From positions 1 to 26,243 of IMG/VR virus record IMGVR_UViG_3300035670_001115: DNA of 26,243 bases. One strand, written 5' to 3'. The position numbers were made by a program, and so were the translations under genes. The first letter of the stretch is position 1; each line of letters starts with the position of its first letter. Below are positions 13,212 through 21,345 of the stretch, piece by piece. The DNA comes from a virus. The notes beneath the pieces are model-generated. The model was not told the DNA's origin, made no database searches, and was given only the letters and a program-made list of their open reading frames with translations.

Positions 13212-14766
13212 TATGCCAATGGCAGTTACAGCTGCCGACACAATAAAGAGAACAATTACTGGAACTATTGTTACTTGGAATGAGCAAGGCAATACCTCAG
13301 TAGGCCCAACAGTATTCGCAGCAGATTCAATTGAAATGAAGCCAGTCAAGTTGCTTCTTGAGCACGACCGCACTCGCCCTATTGGCAAAATGGTCTCTCA
13401 CAACTTAACTGCTAATGGCATTGAAGCCACTTTTAAGATTGCAAATACTATGGCTGGAGAAGATGCTTTAGTAGAAGCCACTGAAGGCTTGCGCGATGGA
13501 TTTAGCGTTGGAGCCCAGATTAACGAATGGACAAACAACAAAGGCGTTATGCAGATTACCTCAGCAACCCTAGATGAAGTATCTCTAGTTACTGATCCTG
13601 CAATTGATTCTGCTCGCGTAAGCGAAGTAGCAGCATCAGAGAACGAAGCACCAAAAGAAGATTCTGATTTAGCAACCGCTGATTCAGAGAAACCAAACGA
13701 AGGAGACCAAGTGTCTGACACTACCGCTCCTGCTCCTGCCGTTGAAGAAGCGGTTGAAGCAGCTAAAGCAAATATGGTTGAGGCAGCTCGCCCAGCCTTT
13801 TACACAGCACCTCGCCTTGAGTTCACCAAGGCAAAATATCTTGAGAATAGCGTTCGCGCTAAACTTGGTGATGACGCAGCTCGCCAGTATGTTATGGCAG
13901 CAGATGACACCACCAGCAACAACGCTGGCTTAATTCCAACCCGCCAGCTAACTGAGGTTATCAATCCTCTATCAAATGCTGACCGCAGCACCATTGATGC
14001 AATTTCAACTGGAGTTCTACCAGATGCTGGAATGTCTTTTGAGATTCCAAAGATTACAGCTGTTCCAGTAGTTGCAGATGTAGATGAAGCATCAGCAATT
14101 GGCGAAACTGGAATGACCAATAACTTCCTAACAGTAAATGTTAATAAGTATGCTGGTGGCCAAACTTTCTCCGTTGAACTTCTTGACCGGAGCAATCCAG
14201 TATTCTTCGATGAGCTAGTTCGTCAAATGGAATATGCTTATGCTTTAGCAACAGATAAGTTCGTTGCTAACGCATTGCTTTCAAATGGACAAGCAGCTGC
14301 TACAGCAGCTGATAACACAGCCGCTGGAATTCTTACTTTCGTATCCGAAGCAGCCGCTGAGGTTTATAAGGATTCTTTAGGATTTGCTAGAAATCTTATT
14401 GTTACACCTGAGCAATGGGCAAAAATTATGAGTTACAACGATTCAGGTCGTCCGATTTATACTGCATCACAGCCACAAAACGCAGCTGGCGTAGCTAGCC
14501 CACAAACCCTTCGCGGAAATGTTGCTGGACTTGGACTCTATGTATCTCGCGCTCTTGGATCATTAACTGCTGAACATCCATCTTTGCCTCTTGGCGATGG
14601 TTCGATGATTGTAGTAAATCCAGATTCTTACACTTGGTATGAATCAAGCAGATTCCGCCTACAGACCAATGTAGCTCTTAATGGTCAAATTGAAGTTGCT
14701 TACTACGGCTATGGCGCACTTGCAGTCAAGGTCGCTGATGGAGCTTGCTACTTCAACAAAAACTAA
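13201..14766 (+). CDS. Prohead protease - major capsid protein fusion
   Basis: This 521-aa protein joins two head proteins. Residues 1-140 are an HK97-type (S78-like) prohead protease with H55 (LLEHDRTRPIG), S102 (DGFSVGAQI) and E126 (LDEVSLVTDPA), the expected catalytic triad. Residues 141-200 are an acidic, Pro/Ala-rich delta/scaffold-like linker. Residues from about 200 on are a HK97-fold capsid protein (GLIPTRQLTEVINPL, FARNLIVTPEQWAK, LRLQTN-like RFRLQTNVALNG). A start at ATG 13213 is also possible. Self-cleavage should separate the parts during maturation. An internal GTG (13711) may give extra capsid subunits. Confidence 0.9.
   Translation: MKVNMPMAVTAADTIKRTITGTIVTWNEQGNTSVGPTVFAADSIEMKPVKLLLEHDRTRPIGKMVSHNLTANGIEATFKIANTMAGEDALVEATEGLRDGFSVGAQINEWTNNKGVMQITSATLDEVSLVTDPAIDSARVSEVAASENEAPKEDSDLATADSEKPNEGDQVSDTTAPAPAVEEAVEAAKANMVEAARPAFYTAPRLEFTKAKYLENSVRAKLGDDAARQYVMAADDTTSNNAGLIPTRQLTEVINPLSNADRSTIDAISTGVLPDAGMSFEIPKITAVPVVADVDEASAIGETGMTNNFLTVNVNKYAGGQTFSVELLDRSNPVFFDELVRQMEYAYALATDKFVANALLSNGQAAATAADNTAAGILTFVSEAAAEVYKDSLGFARNLIVTPEQWAKIMSYNDSGRPIYTASQPQNAAGVASPQTLRGNVAGLGLYVSRALGSLTAEHPSLPLGDGSMIVVNPDSYTWYESSRFRLQTNVALNGQIEVAYYGYGALAVKVADGACYFNKN
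13711..14766 (+). CDS. Possible separate major capsid protein from internal GTG
   Basis: Inside the fusion gene, GTG 13711 is in frame and is preceded by AAGGAGA with GGAG five bases before the start, which is a better SD than that of the whole fusion gene. It would make a 351-aa scaffold-linker plus capsid protein (starting VSDTTAPAPAVEE) without the protease. This would let the phage make many capsid subunits for each protease, as is needed (hundreds of capsid copies against few proteases). Inferred from sequence only. Confidence 0.5.
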   Translation: MSDTTAPAPAVEEAVEAAKANMVEAARPAFYTAPRLEFTKAKYLENSVRAKLGDDAARQYVMAADDTTSNNAGLIPTRQLTEVINPLSNADRSTIDAISTGVLPDAGMSFEIPKITAVPVVADVDEASAIGETGMTNNFLTVNVNKYAGGQTFSVELLDRSNPVFFDELVRQMEYAYALATDKFVANALLSNGQAAATAADNTAAGILTFVSEAAAEVYKDSLGFARNLIVTPEQWAKIMSYNDSGRPIYTASQPQNAAGVASPQTLRGNVAGLGLYVSRALGSLTAEHPSLPLGDGSMIVVNPDSYTWYESSRFRLQTNVALNGQIEVAYYGYGALAVKVADGACYFNKN

Positions 14767-14778
14767 AAAACTCAAAAA

Positions 14779-14813
14779 GTGAGGGCCAGTCCGCTCCCGA
14801 GCTGGCCCCTCAC
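14779..14813 (+). terminator. Strong hairpin after the capsid gene
   Basis: GTGAGGGCCAG (14779-14789) pairs with CTGGCCCCTCAC (14802-14813), with one bulged C and a 12-base loop. This is a GC-rich stem in an AT-rich genome. No U-tract follows, so it could be a partial terminator, an RNA-processing or stabilising hairpin that raises capsid mRNA. Confidence 0.6.
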
Positions 14814-14837
14814 CTAACTGCTTGAAAGGATGACGAA

Positions 14838-15410
14838 ATGCCTACAATAGTTACGGCTGCAGAGCTTAGGACGATTCTTGGCGTTTCGTCATCCCTATAT
14901 TCAGATGCTTATCTAGGCGATATTGTCGATGCGTCCGAGAATCTAGTCTTGCCAATGTTAGTTACTTTCCAAAGCAAAATTAACAAAGTAAAGCTGACCA
15001 ATAATGTTGCTTACTTTGAAACTGCAACAATTCAAGAATTTACCGAAGGCCAATCCGTAATTATTACTGGCTGCGGAGCTCCTTTTAATGGCACTCACAC
15101 AGTAAGCGATGACGAAATTTCAGATTATGTATTCACAGTCGCAATCACCAATGCAGACATATTGGAAAAAAATATCATCCCAGCAGGAAACGCTGCGCTA
15201 TCTGGATTATCGACCTATGTCGGAAACCCCAATGCTGAAGCTGCTATTTTGGCTATCTCCGTTGAAATCTTCCAATCCAGAACCGCCGCTGGTGGATCAA
15301 TCGAAGGCGTAGATTTTGCAGTTACCCCTTACCGCCTATCTAAGAATTTACTTGCCAAAGTAACTGGCTTACTTGGCCCTTATCTTGATGTTGAAACTAT
15401 GGTGGGTTAA
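14838..15410 (+). CDS. Head-tail connector (adaptor) protein
   Basis: This 190-aa protein is directly after the capsid gene, where gp6/gp15-like adaptors are usually encoded. It begins TAAELRTILGVSSSLYSDAYLGDIVDASENLV, an N-terminal helical pattern typical of the family, has a beta insert in the middle (VIITGCGAPFNGTHTV), and a helical end (AAILAISVEIFQSRTAAGG). SD AAAGGATGA. It shares one base with the next gene. Confidence 0.72.
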   Translation: MPTIVTAAELRTILGVSSSLYSDAYLGDIVDASENLVLPMLVTFQSKINKVKLTNNVAYFETATIQEFTEGQSVIITGCGAPFNGTHTVSDDEISDYVFTVAITNADILEKNIIPAGNAALSGLSTYVGNPNAEAAILAISVEIFQSRTAAGGSIEGVDFAVTPYRLSKNLLAKVTGLLGPYLDVETMVG

Positions 15411-15802
15411 TGCCTGCATCAACAATTGCCACAGATGTTAGAGGCGCGCTTAAAACTGCTTTAGCAGGATGCACCGCTAATATTTATGACTCAGTTCCAG
15501 AAGCGCCAATAGTTCCAGCAATTATTTGCATCCCAGATTCACCCTATATGGAGCTTGAAGTTCTAGGCAAATCAACTACTCGCGTCAAATTAAATTACAC
15601 CATAACCGCTTGCGTTGCGTATTTCAGCAACGCCGCTGCTCTTGATAATTTAGAGCAATTAATCATTAGTATTCTTGGAGCGCTAAACGCTTCCAAGTAT
15701 GAATTATCGGTAGTCGAAAGGCCATCGGTAACAGAAGTAGGAACTACAACCCTGCTAGTTTCAGATATACGCTTGAGCGTCCGCTACGAGCAAACCGCAT
15801 AG
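15410..15802 (+). CDS. Tail terminator-like protein
   Basis: This 130-aa protein lies between the connector and the major tail protein, the place of tail terminators. Its layout fits: an N-terminal helix (STIATDVRGALKTALAG), then a strand (CIPDSPYMELEVLG), KLNYTITACVAYFSN, a helix (LDNLEQLIISILGALNAS), and a last strand (LLVSDIRLSVRYEQ). It would cap the tube and dock it to the head. A start in TAATG overlap. The unit A equivalent would lie left of the window. Confidence 0.65.
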   Translation: MPASTIATDVRGALKTALAGCTANIYDSVPEAPIVPAIICIPDSPYMELEVLGKSTTRVKLNYTITACVAYFSNAAALDNLEQLIISILGALNASKYELSVVERPSVTEVGTTTLLVSDIRLSVRYEQTA

Positions 15803-15811
15803 GAGACCCAA

Positions 15812-16213
15812 ATGCCAACTACAGTAATAACTGGGCGCGATGTAACCTTTACACTCGATAGCGCTGCTTATGACGCCCAGGCAACTAGCGCAGTCCTAAG
15901 CTGCGACACAATTATCGAGACCTATCAAACTCTTGATGGTCGCGCTTATAAGTCCGTTGATAAGCAATGGACATTCACAATTGAATTGCTACAGGATTGG
16001 GGAGCTGCTAGCTCACTATTCGAGGCAATGTGGGCTGATGCTGAATCAGCACCAAACACCACACTTGCAGTTTCATTTACTGCCGTAACTGGCGCAGTAT
16101 TTGCTTTCAATGTATTGCCAGTCTTTCCAGCAGCAGGCGGCGCAGCTCCAGGAGCGCTAACTGATACTTGGACGATGACTGTCGTTGGAACTCCAACAGA
16201 GACTTTCAGCTAA
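15812..16213 (+). CDS. Major tail (tube) protein, unit B
   Basis: This 133-aa protein is the second copy of the tail tube subunit at position 9. Residues IIETYQTLDGRAYKSVDKQWTFTIELLQDWG (about 34-64) are identical, and the rest is alignable. An SD (AGGAGACC) stands before the ATG. Here the head-tail genes in front are visible, so this copy confirms the expected connector, terminator, tube, chaperone order. It is intact. Confidence 0.87.
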   Translation: MPTTVITGRDVTFTLDSAAYDAQATSAVLSCDTIIETYQTLDGRAYKSVDKQWTFTIELLQDWGAASSLFEAMWADAESAPNTTLAVSFTAVTGAVFAFNVLPVFPAAGGAAPGALTDTWTMTVVGTPTETFS

Positions 16214-16234
16214 GAGATCGGAGCATCGGGAGCT

Positions 16235-16525
16235 ATGAAAATATCCATCACAATTAAATATAACTCTGGCGAATCAGTTACTTATCAGGCTGGCTTACCA
16301 GAATGGGCTAAGTGGGAACGCAAAACTGGTAAGTCGATTTATTCGATGAAAGATATTTCGGCTTATCAGCAAGCGGACTTCTTAGATCTTGCTTATTTTG
16401 CGTATAAGCGCGAAGCAGCTGGAAAGCCAACCAAGCCTCAAGAGATTTGGGAGCTAACAGTTGAAGAGATGACGATTGGAGATGAAAGCCCAAAAGTTAC
16501 GAGCCAGGAAGCATCAACCGACTAA
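16235..16525 (+). CDS. Tail assembly chaperone, short form, unit B
   Basis: The 0-frame 96-aa product of the second chaperone gene (gpG-like). It is longer than the unit A form by an insert around SMKDISAYQQADFLD. It keeps the YNSGE, KREAAGKP and PK-slip residues. The non-coding gap in front, with its doubled GGAGC/GGGAGC, is nearly identical to that before position 441. Confidence 0.8.
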   Translation: MKISITIKYNSGESVTYQAGLPEWAKWERKTGKSIYSMKDISAYQQADFLDLAYFAYKREAAGKPTKPQEIWELTVEEMTIGDESPKVTSQEASTD

Positions 16526-16632
16526 TAGTCGAAATAGCGATAGCAACTGGCATACCGATGACTTACTGGACAGACATCGACCAAGTTCTAACGGCGATAG
16601 AGATATTAAAGGAGCGTAGCGGTGGCAGATGA
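16235..16632 (+). CDS. Tail assembly chaperone, long (-1 frameshift) form, unit B
   Basis: Reading 16235-16495, then resuming at 16495, gives a 132-aa protein ending at TGA 16630-16632. The 45-residue extension (SYEPGSINRLIVEIAIATG...LTAIEILKERSGGR) has exactly the unit A length, and the same end pattern. It has no own start or SD. This is the gpGT-type form that connects tape measure and tube subunits. Confidence 0.82.
16489..16495 (+). promoter_or_regulatory. -1 frameshift slippery site CCCAAAA, unit B
   Basis: The heptamer is in the phase C CCA AAA and lies 27 bases before the 0-frame stop (16523-16525). It is conserved although the surrounding gene is diverged. Confidence 0.82.
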
Positions 16633-17089
16633 GTTACCAATCAGTTACGACAAACGCGAGCTCCGCTCCATCATTACTGCTTTTAAAGCGATGGATGACG
16701 AAGCCGTTAGCCAAGCTAAACGAGAATCTAGCGCTCTGGCTACTTACGCAGCAAATGAAATTAAAGCCTATGGACTTACTAGAACCTTTGGCCAAGAAGC
16801 AGTCCGCAGAATCACATCAGGCGTTAAAATCTCAGCAAGTTCCAAAATTGGCGAGTTCTCATACGGATTTGCTAGTCAGCGCTTTTCTGGTGGCGGTAGC
16901 ACAAAAGAACTCTGGGCAGGTTATGAATTTGGATCTAATCGCTTGCGTCAGTTCCCGAGAAGAACACCCAGCAAAGGTCGCGGCAATGCTGGCTACTTTA
17001 TCTACCCAACCCTTCGTAAGATTCAGCCTGAATTGATTAAGAAATGGCAAGAAGCATTTTCAAAGATATTGAAAGAATGGGATAAGTAA
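16622..17089 (+). CDS. HK97 gp10-like head-tail joining / tail protein, unit B
   Basis: This 155-aa protein is the second copy of the gp10-like gene (unit A at 813). It has the same GTG start behind AAAGGAGCG and the same conserved parts: RELRSIITAFKAMDDEAV, KIGEFSYGFASQRFSGG, FGSNRLRQFPRRTP and GYFIYPTLRKIQPEL. The last base is shared with the tape measure ATG (TAATG). Confidence 0.72.
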   Translation: MADELPISYDKRELRSIITAFKAMDDEAVSQAKRESSALATYAANEIKAYGLTRTFGQEAVRRITSGVKISASSKIGEFSYGFASQRFSGGGSTKELWAGYEFGSNRLRQFPRRTPSKGRGNAGYFIYPTLRKIQPELIKKWQEAFSKILKEWDK

Positions 17090-18468
17090 TGGCTGGCAGT
17101 AGAACACTTAAACTTTCAATTCTTGCTGATGTCGATGATTTAAAAAAGAAACTTGATACTGGCTCCAAAGAGGTTGAAGGCTTTGGCGGCAAAATGGAGA
17201 AATTCGGCAAAGTCGCAGCAGCAGCATTTGCAGCAGCAGCTGCAGCAGCTGCGGCTTATGCAGTCAAGCTAGCCGTTGATGGCGTCAAGGCAGCTATTGA
17301 AGATGAGGCTGCTCAGCTTCGTTTAGCTAATGCCCTTAAGAATGTTACTGGCGCAACTGAAGCCCAAATTTCAGCAATTGAAGAGCAAATACTCAAGACC
17401 TCTTTGGCTACTGGAGTTGCAGATGATGAATTGCGTCCAGCGCTTCAGCGCCTAGCAACTGCTACAGGATCTGTAACTAAGTCCCAAGATTTATTAAACC
17501 TAGCCTTAGATATTTCAGCTGCTACTGGTAAGAGCGTTGAAACAGTATCCAATGCCTTAGGTAAAGCCTATGAAGGCAATACAAGCTCTTTAACGCGTCT
17601 AGGTGTTGGTTTATCAGCTGCCGAGATAAAGACCCTTGGATTAGAAGGCACAGTAAAACAATTAGCCGAAACCTTTGGTGGCGCTGCAACAGTCCAAGCC
17701 AATACCTTTGAAGGTCAAATCCAAAGACTCAAAGTGGGTTTTGATGAGGCCAAAGAATCAGTAGGAGCTGCTTTGCTGCCTACTTTGCAAAGGCTTTTAG
17801 ATTATTTTATTAACACAGTTATTCCGAAGTTTATTGAATTTAAGGATGCAGCACTAAAGCCAGTTACCGATGCGATTGGTCGCAACAAAGATTCTTTGAC
17901 TACGCTTTATAACTTTATTAAAGATTTTGTTGTCCCAGTATTAATCAATAATCTTGGCGCAGCACTTAGCTTTATTGGAAAGGTCGCAGGTGGGGTTCTT
18001 GATGTTATTGGCTTTGTAGTCAATGGAATAAAGAGCGCAGTCAATTTTGCTATAGATGCAATTAATGTCTTAATTCGCGCTTATAATGCAGTTCCACTTT
18101 TGCCTAATGTTGCTACAATTTCTAAGCCATCATTCTCAGCTCCCAGCACTCCTAGCAGTTCTAGCGTTCCAAAAGTAGCAACTGCTCCAAGCCCAAGCGT
18201 TCCAGTAGCCCCTAAACCTTCAACAACACCTACTGCTCCTTCCGCATCTACGCCAAGTGCTCCATCAACCTTAGTTCCAAGCGGTAATGCAATTCCTTCT
18301 GGATTTAATGTTGCTGGCACTGTTGCAGCGAATCAGCAAGGCAATGTTGTAATCAATGTAAATGCTCCATCCGCTATTGATGAAGAAGGATTCACCAGAG
18401 CAGTTATTTTGGCCCTTAATCAGACTCAAGCCAGAACGGGTGGCGGCGCAAGCCAGCTAATTCTATGA
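17089..18468 (+). CDS. Tape measure protein, unit B
   Basis: This 459-aa protein is the second tape measure. The first 240 residues match unit A, including LSILADVDDLKKKL, the Ala-rich stretch and the VSNALGKAYEGNTSSLTRLGVGLS region. The middle is different: a hydrophobic segment (VLDVIGFVVNGIKSAVNFAIDAI, about 304-328) and then a Pro/Ser/Thr/Ala-rich linker (about 345-405). The last 35 residues (VVINVNAPSAIDEEGFTRAVI) again match unit A. It would give a tail slightly shorter than unit A's. Confidence 0.9.
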   Translation: MAGSRTLKLSILADVDDLKKKLDTGSKEVEGFGGKMEKFGKVAAAAFAAAAAAAAAYAVKLAVDGVKAAIEDEAAQLRLANALKNVTGATEAQISAIEEQILKTSLATGVADDELRPALQRLATATGSVTKSQDLLNLALDISAATGKSVETVSNALGKAYEGNTSSLTRLGVGLSAAEIKTLGLEGTVKQLAETFGGAATVQANTFEGQIQRLKVGFDEAKESVGAALLPTLQRLLDYFINTVIPKFIEFKDAALKPVTDAIGRNKDSLTTLYNFIKDFVVPVLINNLGAALSFIGKVAGGVLDVIGFVVNGIKSAVNFAIDAINVLIRAYNAVPLLPNVATISKPSFSAPSTPSSSSVPKVATAPSPSVPVAPKPSTTPTAPSASTPSAPSTLVPSGNAIPSGFNVAGTVAANQQGNVVINVNAPSAIDEEGFTRAVILALNQTQARTGGGASQLIL

Positions 18469-19709
18469 CCCTTTGGAATCCCGTATATCGCGTTAAGGTT
18501 AATGGATCAACAGTAACAAGCTCGACCCTTAGCGGACTTACTATTACTTCAGGCCGTCAAGATATTTATTCGCAGCCAACTGCAGGATATTGCAATTTGA
18601 CGCTGATTGAAACTAATGAATCAGCAGTCCCATTTGAAATTAATGACGCGGTTACAATTGAGGTTAAAGACTCAACTGCAACTTATGTAAATCTATTTGG
18701 TGGATTTATAACTGACCTAAATATCACAGTCCAGAATTCTGGCTCAACTGCGACCAGTCAGCAAATACGAATAACCGCCGTAGGGGCTTTAGCCCGACTT
18801 AATCGCGCCGTCTATATTGGCAACTTTGCTCATCAATTTGATGGAGACCGCATAGAAGAATTACTTAGCACAGTTCTATTTGACCAATGGAATGAAGTGC
18901 CAGCTGCCGAAACTTGGAACGGCTATGACGCGACTACTCAATGGCAAGATGCAGAAAATAGCGGATTAGGTGAGATTGATACTCCGGGCGATTATGAGCT
19001 CCATTCAGAAAATGGTTTAGACGATACAGTTTATAATTTGGCTTCTCGCTTTGCCACCAGCGGACTTGGCTACCTTTACGAAGATTCTCAAGGCCTCATT
19101 GGTTACGCTGATTCGACCCATAGATCCGAATATCTAGTTGCTAATGGCTATGTTGATTTAGACGGCAATCACTCTATCGGCCCTGGACTCTCGATTATTA
19201 AAAGGGCTGGAGATGTAAGAAATTCAATAACCTTGAATTACGGCACTTCAGGAGCAGAGGTTACAGATGAAGATTTGCAATCAATTCAGGATTATGGACT
19301 TCTAGCTTCTACCATATCCACCACACTTCGCAATCAAGGCGATGCCGAAGATCAAGCAGCCTTCTATCTGACTATTAGAGCCTACCCTCAATTTGCCTTA
19401 AGACAGATAACCTTTCCGCTAGCCAGCTCTGAAATTGATAATACTGATAGGGACAATTTATTAGGCGTATTTATGGGGATGCCTTTGAGCGTCAATAATC
19501 TGCCATCAAATATGGTTAATGGGACTTTTTTAGGATTTGTCGAGGGTTGGACTTGGACTGCCAGTTTAAATCAACTTAATCTTACAATGACGGTTTCACC
19601 GCTGGAATTTTCATTGCAAGCCTTCCGTTGGACTTCAGTCCCTTCGACCGAGTATTGGGCGTCAATTGACCCTAATTTGGACTGGGCCAACGCTACAATA
19701 GTGAGCTAA
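18465..19709 (+). CDS. Minor tail protein (distal tail / baseplate), unit B
   Basis: This 414-aa protein matches the unit A copy from end to end, except a one-residue gap near residue 265. Both keep the FDQWNEVPAAE and EGWTWTASLN motifs. An ATGA overlap links it to the tape measure. It should form the tail tip on which the fibres below are mounted. Confidence 0.8.
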   Translation: MTLWNPVYRVKVNGSTVTSSTLSGLTITSGRQDIYSQPTAGYCNLTLIETNESAVPFEINDAVTIEVKDSTATYVNLFGGFITDLNITVQNSGSTATSQQIRITAVGALARLNRAVYIGNFAHQFDGDRIEELLSTVLFDQWNEVPAAETWNGYDATTQWQDAENSGLGEIDTPGDYELHSENGLDDTVYNLASRFATSGLGYLYEDSQGLIGYADSTHRSEYLVANGYVDLDGNHSIGPGLSIIKRAGDVRNSITLNYGTSGAEVTDEDLQSIQDYGLLASTISTTLRNQGDAEDQAAFYLTIRAYPQFALRQITFPLASSEIDNTDRDNLLGVFMGMPLSVNNLPSNMVNGTFLGFVEGWTWTASLNQLNLTMTVSPLEFSLQAFRWTSVPSTEYWASIDPNLDWANATIVS

Positions 19710-19718
19710 AGGAGAACG

Positions 19719-20153
19719 ATGACTACCACCGCAATTTTAGGTATTACCATTCCAGATGATACCGATCTAGTTAAAGACGGCGCTTCGGCAATGAGGACAA
19801 TAGGCAATGGATTTGATGATGCTCTAGCGAAATTGACCTTAAACGCCCAGACTGCTACTTATACCGCAGTTTTAACAGACAACAGAAACAAGCTAGTAAC
19901 GATGTCCGTTGCTGGCGCTAATGATTTTTTAATACCAACAAATGCAACAGTTGCCTTTCCAATTGGGTCGGTAATTAATGTTATTCAAATTGGCGCTGGT
20001 CAAACAACTATTAAAGCCGTTACACCAGCAACTACTACAATTGCTTCAACTGGTGCTACTTCTACTGCGCCAAAATTAGCGGTGCAGTATTCGGCAGCTT
20101 CTTGCATTAAAGTTGCAACTGATACTTGGTATGTAGTCGGAGATATTGCGTAA
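19719..20153 (+). CDS. Short tail fibre / adhesin base, unit B
   Basis: This 144-aa protein shares only its N-terminal attachment part with the unit A fibre (TIPDDTDLVKDGASAMRTIGNGFDDAL, residues 10-36). The remainder is a short beta domain (TAVLTDNRNKLVTMSVAGAND...GSVINVIQIGAGQTTI...YVVGDIA), a pattern seen in small fibre tips. It probably links the tail tip with the Gly-rich adhesin encoded next (one-base overlap). Confidence 0.65.
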   Translation: MTTTAILGITIPDDTDLVKDGASAMRTIGNGFDDALAKLTLNAQTATYTAVLTDNRNKLVTMSVAGANDFLIPTNATVAFPIGSVINVIQIGAGQTTIKAVTPATTTIASTGATSTAPKLAVQYSAASCIKVATDTWYVVGDIA

Positions 20154-21007
20154 TGACCGTTCTCGGGATTATTGGTTCAATAAAAAAAATTCCAGTTGAT
20201 TACTTAGTTGTAGCTGGTGGCGGTGGCGGTGGTAATGATGCTGCTGGCGGTGGCGGAGCTGGCGGTCTGCGATCAACATTAGATGCAACTGGCGGTGGGG
20301 GAACATTAGAGAAATCTTTATTTATACGGCCTAAGCTTAATTTCACCGTAACAGTTGGCGCTGGTGGCGCGATTGGGGCAAACGGAAATAATTCCGTTTT
20401 TGCAACAATTACTTCAACTGCTGGTGGTGCTGGTGCTTCTTTTGATTTAAATGGTAGTGCTGGTGGCTCAGGTGGCGGTGGAGCTTGGTCAAATAACAAT
20501 GTCGTTAATAGAACAGGTGGCGCTGGAACTGCAAATCAAGGTTACGCAGGTGGCAATGGAACTACTGGTGTTGGGACAACTGGCGGTGGTGGTGGCGGCG
20601 GTGCTAATGCAGTTGGCGGCAACGCAGCTTCGCCTAATGGTGGCGGTGGCGGTAATGGAGTTGCTACTTCAATTTCTGGTTCTTCAGTAACTTATGCAGG
20701 TGGCGGCGGCGGCGGTGGGGGTAATAGTGGCTCACCAGCTTCTGGTGGAACTGGTGGCGGTGGAAATGGTCAAGGCCCATCAACTGCCGCAACTGCTGGA
20801 ACGGCTAACACAGGCGGAGGTGGCGGTGGCGCTAAAGCAGGTGGCGGCGGCGCAGGAGCAGCTGGTGGATCAGGCATTGTAATTCTTCGTTATCCAAATA
20901 CTTATACAATAACAATTGGTGCTGGATTAACGGCATCAACAGTAACAAGTGGGGCTAACAAAATTACTACAGTAACTGCTGGCACAGGAAATGTGAGCTG
21001 GTCATAA
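20153..21007 (+). CDS. Glycine-rich tail adhesin, unit B
   Basis: This 284-aa protein starts MTVLGIIGSIKKIPVDYLVVAGGGGGG. Residues 25-240 are rich in GGGG/GGxGG runs, and the domain ends GGSGIVILRYPNTYTITIG, as in the Gly-rich domains of many phage adhesins (polyglycine sandwiches such as that of S16 gp38). Between the Gly runs, variable loops could bind the receptor. The last 40 residues form a Thr-rich beta tail. ATG 20153, in TAATG overlap with the fibre base, is preferred over the upstream ATG/GTG. Nothing like it occurs in unit A. Confidence 0.7.
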   Translation: MTVLGIIGSIKKIPVDYLVVAGGGGGGNDAAGGGGAGGLRSTLDATGGGGTLEKSLFIRPKLNFTVTVGAGGAIGANGNNSVFATITSTAGGAGASFDLNGSAGGSGGGGAWSNNNVVNRTGGAGTANQGYAGGNGTTGVGTTGGGGGGGANAVGGNAASPNGGGGGNGVATSISGSSVTYAGGGGGGGGNSGSPASGGTGGGGNGQGPSTAATAGTANTGGGGGGAKAGGGGAGAAGGSGIVILRYPNTYTITIGAGLTASTVTSGANKITTVTAGTGNVSWS

Positions 21008-21345
21008 TGGCGCATTACGCTTTTTTAGATAAAAACAATTTGGTAACTGAAGTTATCGTAGGCGTAGATGAAGATGAACTAATTGACGGTTTAAATCCTG
21101 AAATATGGTATGCGAATTTTAAAGGACAAACCTGCAAGCGGACTTCATACAATAATAAAATTCGGAAACAATATGCTGGTATTGGATATAAATATGATGA
21201 AATCGCTGATGTATTTATAGCTCCTAAACCTTATGACTCTTGGTCATTAAATGAAAATTTTGATTGGGAAGCACCCGTTGCAAAGCCAGACGGTTTTTAT
21301 GTCTGGGATGAAAATAACCTAAATTGGGTAGAAATAGATGGCTAG
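21007..21345 (+). CDS. Tail accessory / fibre-associated protein, unit B
   Basis: This 112-aa protein (MAHYAFLDKNNLVTEVIVGVDEDE) has the pattern of a family of small proteins encoded after phage fibres: F-LD-NN-V--VIVG at the start, RTSYNNKIRKQYAGIGYKYDEIADVFI in the middle, and W-DENNLNWVE at the end. The function is unknown; a tail or virion component is likely. It overlaps the adhesin (TAATG) and the M15 gene (8 bases). Confidence 0.6.
   Translation: MAHYAFLDKNNLVTEVIVGVDEDELIDGLNPEIWYANFKGQTCKRTSYNNKIRKQYAGIGYKYDEIADVFIAPKPYDSWSLNENFDWEAPVAKPDGFYVWDENNLNWVEIDG

Noticed and set aside
13398-14195. Minus-strand ORFs of 107 and 131 aa opposite the capsid fusion gene
   Set aside because: The sense frame has full protease and capsid motifs; antisense frames have no such features.
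20200-20499. Pro-rich ORF on the minus strand opposite the Gly-rich adhesin
   Set aside because: A by-product of GGTGGC repeats; no start signal and all other genes are on the + strand.
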